64,000 bases of DNA. It comes from Acholoe squamosa. Lineage: Eukaryota > Annelida > Polychaeta > Phyllodocida > Polynoidae. Within the stretch, counting starts at the first letter, position 1, and each line of letters starts with the position of its first letter. The stretch lies in assembly GCA_949317995.1 (NCBI GenBank), contig OX439050.1, forward strand, positions 5,494,771 to 5,558,770, written 5' to 3'. Under the pieces are notes generated by a model, which saw nothing but the letters and a program-made list of their open reading frames with translations, had not been told where the DNA came from and ran no database searches. The translations under genes and the position numbers were made by a program. This document shows, piece after piece, positions 42,071 to 54,001 of this stretch.

Positions 42071-42482
42071 AAATAGGGAAAACCAGGACACAGGAAACTC
42101 AGGAACCAGACCCTCTATTGGCCTTGTCCTGTTTTGGTGAGTTAGGTATGCAGTGGCTGCATTCGGAAATGTGTAACCTGATTCCCCATGTGGTCCCATT
42201 CAGTACTGTTCTTTATTTCATGGTAGCAACATAGTCGACTAAAGATTAGTACTAGAATGCCATTCTGTTTGAAGGCGGGTGGAAAATGTTTCACATTCTT
42301 CATGGTACGTGTTTTCCGACCACTACGGGGTTCACACATGCATGGCTCGCTACCTTTCAAATCCAAAATGGTGACAATAACATTGCCGATCAGGGAAGAC
42401 GGTGAATAAAATGTGAGTTTTTTTCTGTAATTATTACTGTAAAACTATGAAATAAATACAGAATTCCACTGTAAAATGTCTT
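42071..42482. other. unannotated spacer
   Basis: It holds a single satellite-like phrase (GTGGCTGCATTCGGAAA near 42151) but no gene. Confidence 0.4.
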
Positions 42483-42600
42483 GACGACCATTTTCTTCAC
42501 TCATGGGTTTGTTGTCATTCCAACCTCGCACATCTGACGAGTTTGCATACTTGGCTCGTTTGGAATGGCAACAAACCACTCTTGAAGAAAATGGTCGTGT
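42483..42600. repeat. 118-bp imperfect hairpin
   Basis: ACGACCATTTTCTTCA and GGTTTGTTGTCATTCCAA on the left pair with TTGGAATGGCAACAAACC and TGAAGAAAATGGTCGT on the right, around a loop of about 35 bp. It could be a MITE or a small-RNA hairpin precursor. Confidence 0.7.
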
Positions 42601-43429
42601 CCACACTTTACTGTGCAACTCTGTCTATGTTCATCATGGCCCGCTGATTCTGGGTCACAGGAGGGGCGGCACTCACTGTTTCTATAGATTTTTGCTCTTT
42701 CTTTTCATGGAGGGAAGAGGCAGTAAATATGGGACATTTTTGAGAGATAATGCCTAGAATGATAACCATGGTTAAGGGGGACCCTTAGCAAAGACCCACT
42801 CTCCCTAGATGGACACTTAGAACCTTGACAAGCTACTCAGAGAATATTGCACTATAATGCACCTAAAACACTCATTAAAGGCATAAATCATGCATATTCT
42901 GGTACTGTATAAGCAAAACAATGTTCCTTCAAAATTGCCTCCAAAGCAATCGCAATCAAGAGCCTGCGTGCCTAATTGCCCTCACATAAGGCACGCACTG
43001 ATACTGTGAACATAGTGTAAGGTGCACCTGGGGTTCAAAGTGGCCAAAGTCAATCCTTATCTGGGGCTTTTACCTAGGGGGGACTCAATTTTATTTTGAC
43101 ATGGGTGTGCGGCTGGAGGTTTTGCAACTCTCACCCTTGCTTAGGGAGATTTTGAAGAATAATTTCTATTTTCCATACCATTTCTGGAAAAATAGACCCT
43201 TGTTTGGGGAAAAAAATGAGAATTTTAAAAGTAGAAGTTTTGAAAAGTAGACGCTTGCCTAGAGAGATTTAGGATTGAGAAAGCACCCTTGCTAGCCGCA
43301 GACATGTGTATATCAAACATATGAAGTGCCCCCCCGAGGGGCTTATACCTTGCAGAAATAACATAATTTATTATGATTGTGTGTAAGTGTGGAGGGTGAT
43401 TTTGGATGGCATTGTGAGTATCATGTTCA
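42601..43429. other. unannotated spacer
   Basis: No supported gene or repeat is seen. Confidence 0.4.
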
Positions 43430-43760
43430 CTCTGGAGTGAGTGAGTAATAGATGTTTAACGCCATTTCGACAGCTTAGGTCATATTCATGGCGAGAACTA
43501 CATTACCATTTCACAGAGGAAGTTCACTCTGGAATTGGGAGGTTCTGGATTTAGATTTTGGTAGATATAAAACATTTCATGTCAAGACTAACATTGTAAC
43601 AATGTATGTTAATATGATTGACTTCATTGACTCTAATCTATAGTCATGGAGTGAGTGAGTGAGTAATAGATGTTTAACGCCATTTCGACAGCTAAGTTCA
43701 TATTCATGGCAAGAACTACATTACACAATTTCACAGGGGAATGTGTCAGTGCCCGCGCAT
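43430..43760. repeat. SINE-like direct repeat pair (GTTTAACGCCATTTCGACAG)
   Basis: Two copies of about 80 bp, at 43435-43510 and 43647-43735, contain GAGTGAGTAATAGATG, GTTTAACGCCATTTCGACAG and TCATATTCATGGC. The phrase resembles a SINE-associated sequence widespread in molluscs and other lophotrochozoans, as I remember it. This is my main hint at the lineage. Confidence 0.6.
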
Positions 43761-44142
43761 ATGTGCACCACACACATTCTGAGGGGATAGGAAAGAGGAG
43801 AAATAGACCCATTTAAGTGGGCTAGGGAAGCCCCTATATTCATGGAACACTAGTAAATGCACCAAGTGCATGTCATGATGTCAATAACATGTGAATGTGG
43901 TATATATGTCAGTTTCACACAATATGGGATATATCACAAAGTAAATGTAAAGATCTACAACATGTTTGGTAAAAGTGTAAAAATTGCATCTCATTAGAAA
44001 TGAACACTGCTGTAAAAAGGTTCCTTTCGCGAGAATCATACTTTGACTGTCCAAACAATCTTCAATATTGCAGTCAAGAAATTTCAGTATGAGGTCATAT
44101 CCAGTGCCTTAATCATAATGAAGTTTCACTCTCCTTCAACCT

Positions 44143-46025
44143 TTATTGTTGTTTTACTTTTCCCTTTCTAAGCTTACAGAGACACCTACAAATACATTTA
44201 GATAACTTATACAAGAAATACAGTAATATAAGTCCAACAACAAGGAGGAAAATCACTACATCTATGCCATAGAATTTGTACCAAGGGTATTCAAGGGCAG
44301 GCGACAGAAGATGATCTGATCCGTATTTGATGACATTTTCAATCCAATACACTGCTGTGTCAATTGGTTTCATTGCTTTGTCCTTGAACATAGCCGAGTA
44401 GTTGTCCATGGTCCTTTGGTAACTATTGTTTGATAATATATCCTTTACCGCAGATAGTATTTCATCTGATTCAGCTTTGAAAATGTCCATATGGATACCC
44501 AGTCCCCGTTTAGCCATTCTAAGTGAGTTATAGACCTGATCTCCAAAGAGTGGAAGACCAAGCATTGGAACACCATTGTACAGGGCTTCAAACTGACCAT
44601 TGGCGCCACAATGAGTTATGAACAGTTTGGTGTTTGGATGAGCTAGGAGGTCATTTTGCGGAATCCATTTAGCTGGATGGAGATTAGGAGGGATATCATG
44701 TTTAGGCATATTGGGTAGCCTCAATATTATAGTCTCCTCCAATCGTCTAAATACACTGAGTAATTTCTGCTTAAGGTTTTCTGGAAATGCACTTATATAG
44801 GAGCCAAATGTCACAATTATAAGTCCATTCTTTGCATCATCAGCCAAACGCTGGAAATTTTCTGTAAGTGGTTTAGGTGGTCTAGTATTAATACCTCCTA
44901 TATCTACAACATGTGGCATACGCACTAGAGGATAGTCAATAGCTTTATCAGTCATGACGAGCCACAATGCAGATTGTTCCTGTAAATGTCTCAATGATAC
45001 ATATGGTTTCTCTGGAGCATACTTTGATACTAGGCCATTGTCTGATCCTGGGCTCTGCAGGGAAAGCATTGCATCAAAGCCATAAGTTATAAAGGTGTTT
45101 CCAACTCGTTCCAAGAAGGTCATCTCATCTGTGTACTTACCAAAGTTTATGTAGGGAGTGAATGAGGGGAGAGCCGGCAAACCAGCAGTCTTTGCATCAA
45201 ATACAGCAAGTATGGATACAGTAGGAATGCCTAGTTTGTAGGGTATGATCCGAAAATACTCTGTGGAAAATATTGCATCAAGAATACAAAGATTAAAGCC
45301 AACTGCACCCATCTCTTGGATAACATCGCTGTTGTCAAGAAATGCATGCACTTCTGCGGCAACCACTTCATTTGCTTCCCTCATAACCTTTATCATGTTA
45401 AAAACACTGGTTCCAGCAATGAGAGTTGAAAGGTGTTTGGTGGTGAATGCTTCATCATCGCCCATACAACCATACTTAGTATTTATGTATGTATGGACTG
45501 TGACACCAATGTCAGCCATTTTCTTGGTGTCCTTGCAGTCTCCGTTCATGTAGCTGTGGACCTCATGACCTCTTGTTAGAAGTGCCTTGGCGACCTGTAT
45601 AAAATGATCAAAAGCAATTAATTGCTAATATAATCTGTGAAGAAATTTGCTACCTTGAAACAGGGCCATTAAGGGAATAAAACTAATAAGGGGGATTTAC
45701 CCGGAGTGAACTATATGAGTGGCAGATTTGCAGAAGGAGGGCATTTCTAGGCAGGAAACTTTACCTGCTTAAAATTGAATAAATTCATTATTGCTGAATG
45801 ATAAGTAAAGACACTCTGTTATAATCATTGTGGTGTGTGGTACAGCTTGTAATCCATTATCAGTGAGCATACCTTTCTATTACCTCATCATGCACTAACC
45901 TGCTCGATGTTCATGTAGTGACTGCCACTTGCAATTGGCATGAGAAGTATTCTGGCTGCTTCACCTTGTCCTAACAACAGGAGGGTGAGGCTAGTTACTA
46001 TGATTACAAGGTTCAGGGATGCCAT
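44143..46025 (-). CDS. UDP-glycosyltransferase C (two exons, 525 aa)
   Basis: This is an intact family 1 glycosyltransferase with the same layout as UGT-A. Exon 1 (45900-46025, 42 codons) encodes a hydrophobic signal peptide and GSHYMN with the presumed catalytic His. The 305-bp phase-0 intron (45595-45899) has donor CAG|GTTAG and acceptor TTTTATACAG. Exon 2 (44143-45594) encodes LDA, where UGT-A has VDG, with the Asp conserved. It also encodes the UGT signature WIPQNDLLAHP to FITHCGANGQFEALYNGVP, GDQVYN, a C-terminal transmembrane helix and the KVKQQ ER-retrieval tail. It is closer to UGT-B than to UGT-A in exon 1 wording (LLLLGQGE, PIASGSHYMN). The stop codon lies in AATAAA. Specificity is unknown. 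Confidence 0.93.
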
Positions 46026-47212
46026 TCTCTTATAGTTTAAGTAGTAGGCCTACAAGCAGCATGTCACTCCTGCAAATGTGGACCTAGAAATGAGAAGGAT
46101 TGGTATATGACATAATACTTAACCCTTTCAGGGCAGTAATGCTTTATTCCATTGGTCGTCATGATGCGTGAATGCACTCGCACATCCAAGAGAGTCCACA
46201 CGATGCACAAATGATGTGCTAGAGCAGCCAGAGAGGCATGAAACTCTAATAGCACTCTGCAAGTATCTGTTTCAGATGACAAAAATGCAACCTATGCATG
46301 AAGAGTGAGCAGTATTTCCTTTTCCCGTTGACCGGAAGAGGGCATAGTGGGAAGTAGTGTGGGATTACAGACTGTGCCGCAGCACTATCCTCTGTCTGAC
46401 ACCATTGTTTCTTATGAAAAACCCGGAAAAAACAGGTATGTATGAGATGCTTTTGTTAGTCAAAAATTCATGGAATGGGGTATGAATATTTTAAAAAGCA
46501 CATGGTTTTAGCATGGATCTTGAAGTGTGGGGGCCGGGATCAATCTGACCCCAGCTCAACCACTAGCGTGAGTCGTCTCTGGCAACCAGCGTTTATAGGG
46601 TAAAAGTAGTTCTGGGTACTGGTTGCTTTAGTGGTAAAATGTAGGCAGGTACCGTGCTGGGTAATATTCCCTAGAAAATGGGGACCCACAATCCCCAAAC
46701 ATGAGAGAGGATATTCCCTAGAATCCCAAACGGACGAGACTAGGCCGGGGTTAGATATAGTCCAGTCACCGCTATGCTTTGCTGCTTCCTTTATGGTGGT
46801 ACCCTGAGAGTTAAACCTCAGGGCACCATAGTAACTGCACATTTTACTATATAATAGAGACTTAGAGTAGTAGGCCTATGTGTGTACCTGTACATGCATT
46901 ATATAAGCCACATTTACCTGTGTTCTCACAGTGTATAGTGATTTTCTTACCTCAGGCCTGTAGATGCTTCTCCGGTGAGTAGATCAAGGCCCAATCACAC
47001 ATGATCTAGGGCCTACAAGAAAATATATCCATACAATAACAATACAAAGTACATGTATACCTACACTAACAGGTTGTACTCAGTTGTATCATATACTGGT
47101 GTCTTGAGTTCTAGTGCCTGGGAGCCTGGCCAGGAGGGGGCACAGGATATAGGTCACACACACTGTGGAGGCCTTCAAAATCTAAATGTGTCACCCAGGT
47201 AAGGTATTACCG
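46026..47212. other. region upstream of UGT-C
   Basis: This contains the presumed UGT-C promoter and a partial inverted-repeat relic (46145-46215). No coding feature is convincing. Confidence 0.45.
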
Positions 47213-47346
47213 GAGGGGTATTCAATAGGCGGCACGCCTAGCCATCGGCGTGCGCCCGGACCTGAACGTGCTCGCACTCCAGCTAGAGAGGAGTTGCGCC
47301 TGTGGCGCCCGCCGCGTGGCTGGCGTGCGGCTAATGAATACCGCTC
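47213..47346. mobile_element. 134-bp palindromic MITE, copy 2
   Basis: It has the same length as the copy at 361-494 and close sequence identity. It begins GAGGGGTATTCA and ends TGAATACCGCTC, with one change in the right terminus. Confidence 0.8.
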
Positions 47347-47764
47347 AGGTGCATGGGTGTTATTGTCCAGCATTACTGCTGCCCCCTGGCGAATAACTGT
47401 GGTATTAATTCACTACAAGCTTATATGAATTGCCATGGTATGATATGTGAAATAACCTGGTGATTTGGCAATTGATGCTTGTAAATATTCTGGTCACTTA
47501 TATTGGACATATTTTACATTATTGGAGGTTTTAAATAACATAACATTGGAGTTTTTAAATAAAATTACATAATATCCTGCTCTAGCCTTTTAGCCTAGTC
47601 CAGAGAGAACATAATAATTAGTTTTTACAGTTTTATATAGAGTGCACGATCATAGAGGGAAATTCCTGACCTTTTACCTTGGCCTATGCAAAAACTTTAG
47701 GAAGGTGAGTGGGAACTTTTTCTTGCACACCCCCGCAAAATATCGTGAAGTTTAGTCAAGTTGG

Positions 47765-48120
47765 GTGAGGCATGCGTGAGTACTTGTGGGTGATAATAAA
47801 CTGTGTCATCTTTCCTCATTTTGAGTTAACTCTACCTCAGCTTGACGATGCATCAGTCACTTCAATAATGGTATGCGGTAAGAGTTGGTGAGCATGCGTC
47901 AGCATGGGTCAGTACTTGCCAACTCTCACTCAGCTTGACGAAACATCACTGACTTCCATAAAGATATGAGGGAAGATTGAGTGAGCATGTGTCAGCATGT
48001 GTCAATACTTGTCAACTCACTCAGCTCCTTGCATCTTCACTCTTTTTAATAGAGATGTGAGGTGAGCAATCTTTAGCATGTGTCAATAATTGTTAGATCT
48101 CACTCAGCCTAACAAATCTT
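47765..48120. repeat. degenerate tandem repeat (about 110 bp)
   Basis: Four diverged units contain GAGCATGCGTCAGCAT, CAACTCTCACTCAGCTTGAC and an ATCAC-TTC-ATA-GATATGAG stretch. Another fragment lies at 48550-48600. No gene is seen. Confidence 0.6.
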
Positions 48121-48954
48121 CACCAATGATTCAACAATAAGAGACTGTGGAAACTGTATGGATTCTTACTGCTTGTATTTTGCAGAGTAGGCCTATTGCT
48201 TGAATGTCAAAAAGATAGTTTGTGTTACACAGATCAAGTACCTTTCTCATGTGACATGAAATATGTACTAATCAGGAATGTAATGATAGCCATGAATATG
48301 GGATTAGGTGCCTAATTAAGACAGAAAAAGACAATTTGTTTTGTCTATGGGTCATAGCACTAAGTTGGAATTAACTACATTTTACATGATATCTATGTAT
48401 CTGTTGGCCCTGGTTTAATGGAATATCACAGTTTAATGTCCAGTGATCAGCTAAGTCACATATGATTAAGGTAAATAGATACAAATTCTTAGTATGATGG
48501 TTAAAATACTTAGTATTGAGTGATAATAAGGACAGATGCTATATCTAATATGTGAGTGAGCATTGTCAACTCTCACTCATCTTGACACAACGTCACACAC
48601 AGTGACACACTCTGCAGAATGCTGCATTTTGATTGGTCCATTTCAAATTTCCCTCCCTTTCTTTTGTTCTCATTCTGAGTTCACAACAGTCAGGCAGAGA
48701 CAGCTAGGGAGATCAGATGTAAAAAAACTCAGACCTTTTATGAGTAATCATATTGGATGCTACTCTTTAAAATAAGAAAAACTCGGTCTATTTTGCAAAT
48801 AAGGTCAAATGACCACCTAAGTAGGTCACATAGTTGACACGTGATTACTAGGTTATAATGGTAGCTACTCATTAACATAAAAGGGAGCGTAGTCTATTAT
48901 GCAAATTAGGTCACATAACCACCTAAGGAGACACACCAAGTAAAAAACACACAC
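48121..48954. other. unannotated spacer with AGGTCA motifs near its end
   Basis: No coding sequence is supported. Several AGGTCA half-sites begin at about 48804 and continue beyond the hairpin array to 49500. Confidence 0.4.
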
Positions 48955-49175
48955 CCTGTTTCAAAAGAAACAGGGTTTTTTTTTTAATTTTTTTTGGGCA
49001 AGCTTTTAGCTTGCTTTAATAAATAAAAGCCCCCATTTCTCTTTTTTTTAAGGCAAGCTTTTAGCTTGCTTTAATAAATAAAGGCCCCCAATTCTTTTTT
49101 TTAAAGCAAGCTTTAAACTTGCCAAACTAAATACCCCCAATTTTTTTTTAGGCAAGCTTTTAGCTTGCCTAAAAT
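48955..49175. repeat. array of stem-loops followed by T-runs
   Basis: CCCTGTTTC-AAAA-GAAACAGGG followed by ten T's is succeeded by three or four further hairpins of the form GCAAGCTTTTAGCTTGC. Each adjoins a T- or A-tract, with about a 60-bp period. They look like factor-independent terminators, but in this eukaryotic repeat context I read them as repeat structure. Confidence 0.75.
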
Positions 49176-49319
49176 ATTTTTATAAAAAAAGTCAATAACT
49201 TATTAAATAAAATCAATAAAAGTATATCAATTCAAGTTTATATCTATCAACACTTAAATATTTTTTCTCAAAAAAAAACTCAAAACTTTTTATAAGTAAT
49301 CAAGGGGGCATGGTCTATT

Positions 49320-49510
49320 ATACAAATGAGGTCACATGACCACATAAGTAGGTCAGGTCACTTGACCACCTAACTAGGTCACATGGTCACGTGGTCACCT
49401 AACTAGGTCACATGGTGATCACATGATTACCTAACTATGTCACTTGCTGATCATGTGATCACCTAAGTAGGTCAGTAGGTCATGTGGAGGTCACATGACC
49501 AAATGGAGCC
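49320..49510. repeat. cluster of GGTCACATGACC / AGGTCA motifs
   Basis: At least eight AGGTCA or TGACCT-type half-sites occur in direct and inverted pairs, intermixed with CACATG and CACGTG E-box-like words and with CACCTAACTAGG spacers. They resemble nuclear-receptor half-sites, but they arise in a simple repeat. Confidence 0.65.
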
Positions 49511-49599
49511 CTCTGATTTGCTGCAGGTCGAGTGAGTAATAAACAGTACTTACCAATCGTCCCATTCCGATACATACTATACTACTAATCCAGATTATC

Positions 49600-49990
49600 A
49601 CATATCCGAATTGGTATCCGAGACAAGGCATCTGCATTAATATGCTTCACTCTGGGTCTATGCTGAATTTGACCATGTTCTAAGCCGAACTCAGACAAGT
49701 GAGCTAGCCACCTGCCTAGCATTCCTTCAGCATCTCGGAAGTTCGATAACCATCTTAACGAGGAGTGATCTGTCCGTAAGCTAAAATCAGCTCCCCATCA
49801 GAAATGTTAAAACTTCTTAGTGTATACTACTATTGCTAACAGCTCACGTTTAGTTGTGCAGTAGTTACGTTGAGTCCTACAAAAGGTATTATTAGCAAAT
49901 GCGATTGGTACTTCTACTCCATTTTGGCATAACATTGTATTGAAACAACGCTGTTTTCTCCATATCTGTAGGATTCATTCCTACCTGTCA
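49600..49990 (-). pseudogene. RNase H remnant of the minus-strand provirus
   Basis: Translating the minus strand in pieces gives KRELLAIVVY, LRTDHSSLRWLSNF, GRWLAHLSEFGLEHGQIQH and HINADALSR, the conserved parts of a Ty3/gypsy RNase H domain. There are in-frame stops in between. Confidence 0.8.
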
Positions 49991-49999
49991 ATATCCGGA

Positions 50000-50416
50000 T
50001 CAGGAGGAAGTACAAAACCAGCTATTACCACCTAAGGAATCAATGGTCTCATCTATTCTGGGCAACGGATACAAATTCTTTTTCGTTACGCTATTCAGCT
50101 TCCTGTAATCAATACAGAACCTTTTTTTGGTTACCATGCATACAGGACCACTCCAAGGACTATTAGACGGGATGATCACATCCTGTTCTAACATTCTATT
50201 GATTTCCTCTTCTGCGACTCTTTTCTTAGCCAGAGGTAATTGTCGATACAGAATTTTGAAGGGTTCCGCATCTCCTGTGTCAATGCTATGCAAACCCTTT
50301 GTGGTTCCCCCTACACCAGGTTTAGCGACTGCATTCTGATATTGCTCTAACAATTCAAGTAAACTTCTTTTATGTTCCAGATCCTCGAGGAGGGTTTCTT
50401 CACACAATGCTTTCAA
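50000..50416 (-). pseudogene. reverse transcriptase N-terminal fragment
   Basis: The fragment contains [35 protein letters not shown] and [20 protein letters not shown], which mark the start of a Ty3/gypsy RT. The frame ends shortly after SLGGNSWF, and the catalytic YxDD part is deleted. Confidence 0.85.
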
Positions 50417-50824
50417 ATCGTCTGAGATATCCTCGGGATCATTGTCATTCGGTAATCTAAGGTTACTACTTGTGACCGTTTCAGAAAGTGTTACACTTCA
50501 AAAAACATGTCCTTTCTTTAATTAGATAGGTCTAGTTCCTTGATTCGAAATCGGTACTACTGTCCAGTATGCATTAGCAACGATGGTATCCACGGACTTT
50601 AATCCGATACTAGATAAGGCTACCACATCCGGTTCTATCACCGCGGCCTGATTCCTCATGGCGGGATCACTTTGTAGAAGTACATCACAAGCTACTCCCA
50701 CAGGAATCCAGACAGTTTGTGCCACTGAGGCCATACTGCTTACTTGTCATAACACACACCCTACTTTCACAGGATACAGGTATTTCACACTCAGTACTCC
50801 AGATTTCAGTTCCAGCATCACTTC

Positions 50825-51178
50825 CTACAACGATGCGAAATCCAACCCTAATATCCCCTCATCCAATATATCTGCAAAGGTTACACCCATGACGAAGTCA
50901 TGTATGCCATCTATCTGCAGCTTCAAACACATTCTACCATACATCCGCATTCTACTGTCGTCAGCCGTCTGAGCACTTCCTCCTGATATGGGAGTTTCAT
51001 GCTCATCTGGTATAAGATCATAGAATTTCTTGGAGAGATAGGAGTGGCTTGCTCCTGTATCAAGTAGAAATTCTGCAGACCTTCCGTTGACAGTAAGGCA
51101 AACATACCACGGTCTTCCTTTTAGTAAGGAAGGCTTATCCGTAACAACAGGAATCTCATTGTCAGCACCAGGAGTCAA
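50825..51178 (-). pseudogene. retroviral-type aspartic protease fragment
   Basis: LLDTGASHSYLSKKFYDL is the active-site region of a retroviral-like aspartic protease. ILGLDF near the end matches the second conserved motif. It lies between gag and RT as expected. Confidence 0.85.
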
Positions 51179-51442
51179 TCCACATCCTTTCAGGTATTCC
51201 AGACAAGGATCACCCGGGGGTAGATTGGTACTACCAACCCTGGCTAACTCATAGCCACCTACCTCTTTACAGATACTGGGTTTCCCCTGTGCTCCCTGGG
51301 CACCTGATGTATCGGGTTCCCCAACCTTCCGGATTCCATTACCTGATTCGTTGTTGGGCGACTTTGCTTCTTTATGGGAACCTGCATCACGGTTGGTGAT
51401 ACTATGGCAAGTTATGTCACTTGCCCAACAAGAGACCCCTAT

Positions 51443-53876
51443 TTAGTTTTCCTCTGTGTTAACTACAGAATAACTGCCCTGTGATCTGGGCACCGGTTTA
51501 TCAGCTATACATTCAGCAGCATAATGTCCCAGAGTTTGGCATCTGAAACATCTCCTCCGGGATTTGTCCACCCGGGGGCGTCTAAGGGCTTCAGTCAGAC
51601 GAGTGACTAAGGTGTCAACTAAATCCGTAGGTGCGGCTGATGCAGCCATGGTTGGGGTATCTACAGTTTTAGTTACTTGGGGACAGCAAGCAACAGGTTT
51701 ATAAATGCCCGGCTTACTCTTGTATCTCGGACCTATTTTACGATACTGTTTCTGGTGGTAATACTTGCCTGTGATTTGAACAGCACTGATGTGTTCTCCG
51801 TTTTCATAAGACACATATTCGTTATCAGAATTGACATCCTGTAACTCTACAGGAGCTATCTGACCCAGTCTGGGAGCCACAAGGGGTGCCTCTGAGTACT
51901 GTATAGGCTGTATGCAAGGGACTATGGGGTAAACCCACTAATCTCTTTTTTCTGTCATAGCCATCGATGGCCATAAACAGATCGCCGAAGGAAGTTTCAT
52001 CCTTCCACGAATCCCATACTACTTGCTTATTGTCATCATCCCGTAATCCACCAAAGAATTGTGTAAACAACTCTTTAAGATAGCAATCATCATCGTGAGC
52101 CCAATTTGGTCGAGCTTTAGACAATAAATCTTGTAGTTCTAAAAGCAAAAACCTTGTGGAATTCCTTTGGTTTCTGAGACCTTTTCTTAAAAGTGACCCA
52201 AGGATCCTCTCTGACAATAGAGCCGAATAGATAGGCGGCACATACGACCAGTTGGTCATATGTACCATATATTCCATAGGCAGTTCTACATTGATTCAGA
52301 GCTACCTTTCCACCCTTACTTAACCAGCAAATGAGGTGGGGCAAGGCCTCTTCCTTAGTCCAACCACTGCAGTTGACTTCATCCTGATATCGGTCCTTCC
52401 ATGGCTCATTCGGGTCATAAGGAGGAGGAATGCTAGCGCTTCTCCTTGCTCGATTAGCACAGATTTGAAGCCTATCAGCTTCTCGCATGCTCCAATCCAT
52501 GATTTCCATCACATCGGCCCTTTTCCGATAGCAGTCAATACCCAAGTTTTGGATGCATTGACTCCTGTCGATTATACTTTGCATTGTAGCAGGCATGGAG
52601 GCTCTACGATTAGGTTTCCTAACATCCCCTCCTGATCCGGAATTTCTGAATCCTGATCCTCCAGGTGGTCCATTTGGGGGTCCATTCCCACCGGCTCCAG
52701 AGGCTCCACCCGCAGATCCTCCAGATCCACCAGCATAGCCGGCAGATCCGTAGCAATACAGTTGATGACCGGTATAATTAGGACGATAACCATTTTGGTT
52801 TTGCCCTTGGTTATACCTATTCCCTGAATACCATGATCCTCTCCCGGATCCTTCATTTTGTGGACTCGAATAATGGGCACTTTGACCATTCCGACATTAG
52901 TTTGTCCGGAACTCCCTGATGGGCTTGGCCACCGGGTACCGCTTGGGGAATGTAAGTATTTTGTGTCACATTCCCTCTTGGACCTGTCATCCCAACCTGG
53001 GACAAAGGTTGGGTCTATATTTACTACAGACTTTTGTACCGCTTCTACATACTTATCTAGTGCAAATGCAGTTTCCTGCAATTCTTGTATGTCTTGTATC
53101 ATACCTTCTTTATCTTGTTCCAGTTGTTGATTATATGTTATTATCCCTGACTGGACCGATTCATTATCCTGAGCTTGCTTGTTACATTGCTGTTTTAAGT
53201 CTTCCAACTCAGTTTGATAGTGTATTACTTCAGCTTCTGTATTTACCTTTTCTCGGCAGAGCTGATCATTCGTATCCACATATTCTTGTATAAGATTATG
53301 TTTGGAATTATACTCCTTCTGGAATGATTGTCACATTTCATGGATTTTATTTCTTTCTGTCTGAAGATCATTCATATAGGCTTTCTTTTTCAGATCGAAT
53401 TCTTCTCTTAATTCGAGAAGTTTGTGTTCAAGTTGTTCTTTTTCTGTAGCAACTTCATCTTTCGCCTTAGATAAAACATTTAATGTTTCGTTTAAGGTGA
53501 CATAGGTGTCATTCATCAGGAAGACATCAGGTTGTTTTAGTTCCTCACCTTCAGGTATGTTGTAAGTTACATCACCTATGGCACTATAATCCAAGATTGG
53601 CAGACCTGGTCTTGGAACATCATACGGAAGTTCTCCAAATGTTACCCTCTTGGTAGGCATAGGAGCTTGATGTTCCAGGTTAGTGCTACCACCAGCCTCG
53701 AACATTGAATTGCATAATTCTCGAGCGAGAGAATTATTCTCTATCTGTCTCTGTATGGATTGTTCCCTCCTAACAGAATCTAGAATATTTTCCTCACTAT
53801 CTATTTGGTAGTGAGGACCGGATTGTCTCCAGGCTGAGTATCCCTCATCCCGGGGGTTCAAATCAGTCTGTACCAC
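51443..53876 (-). pseudogene. gag remnant with coiled coil and zinc knuckle
   Basis: The N-terminal part (53331-53876, continuing at 52572-53279) is one heptad-rich coiled-coil frame broken only by a TGA at 53331-53333. The capsid-like middle (about 52596-51880) is split over two frames. The C-terminal part (51443-51880) has a CCHC knuckle (CFRCQTLGHYAAEC). Confidence 0.75.
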
Positions 53877-53984
53877 AAGGGTACCATTTGCATTTTCTTG
53901 GACAGTTTGTTGTCCATCAGGGTTAGTCTGATTCAGAAAATCTAACCCATGTATACGCCGTTCGGACGTTATAGAGGTGAATTA

Positions 53985-54001
53985 ACTGGTCGCGGCACCA
54001 A
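53985..54001 (-). promoter_or_regulatory. primer-binding site of the minus-strand provirus
   Basis: On the minus strand TTGGTGCCGCGACCAG directly follows the LTR end CACTACA, which fits a tRNA primer-binding site beginning TGG. Confidence 0.75.

Noticed and set aside
48955-49000. Bacterial-type terminator
   Set aside because: The hairpin plus T-run is one unit of a repeat array in a clearly eukaryotic context.
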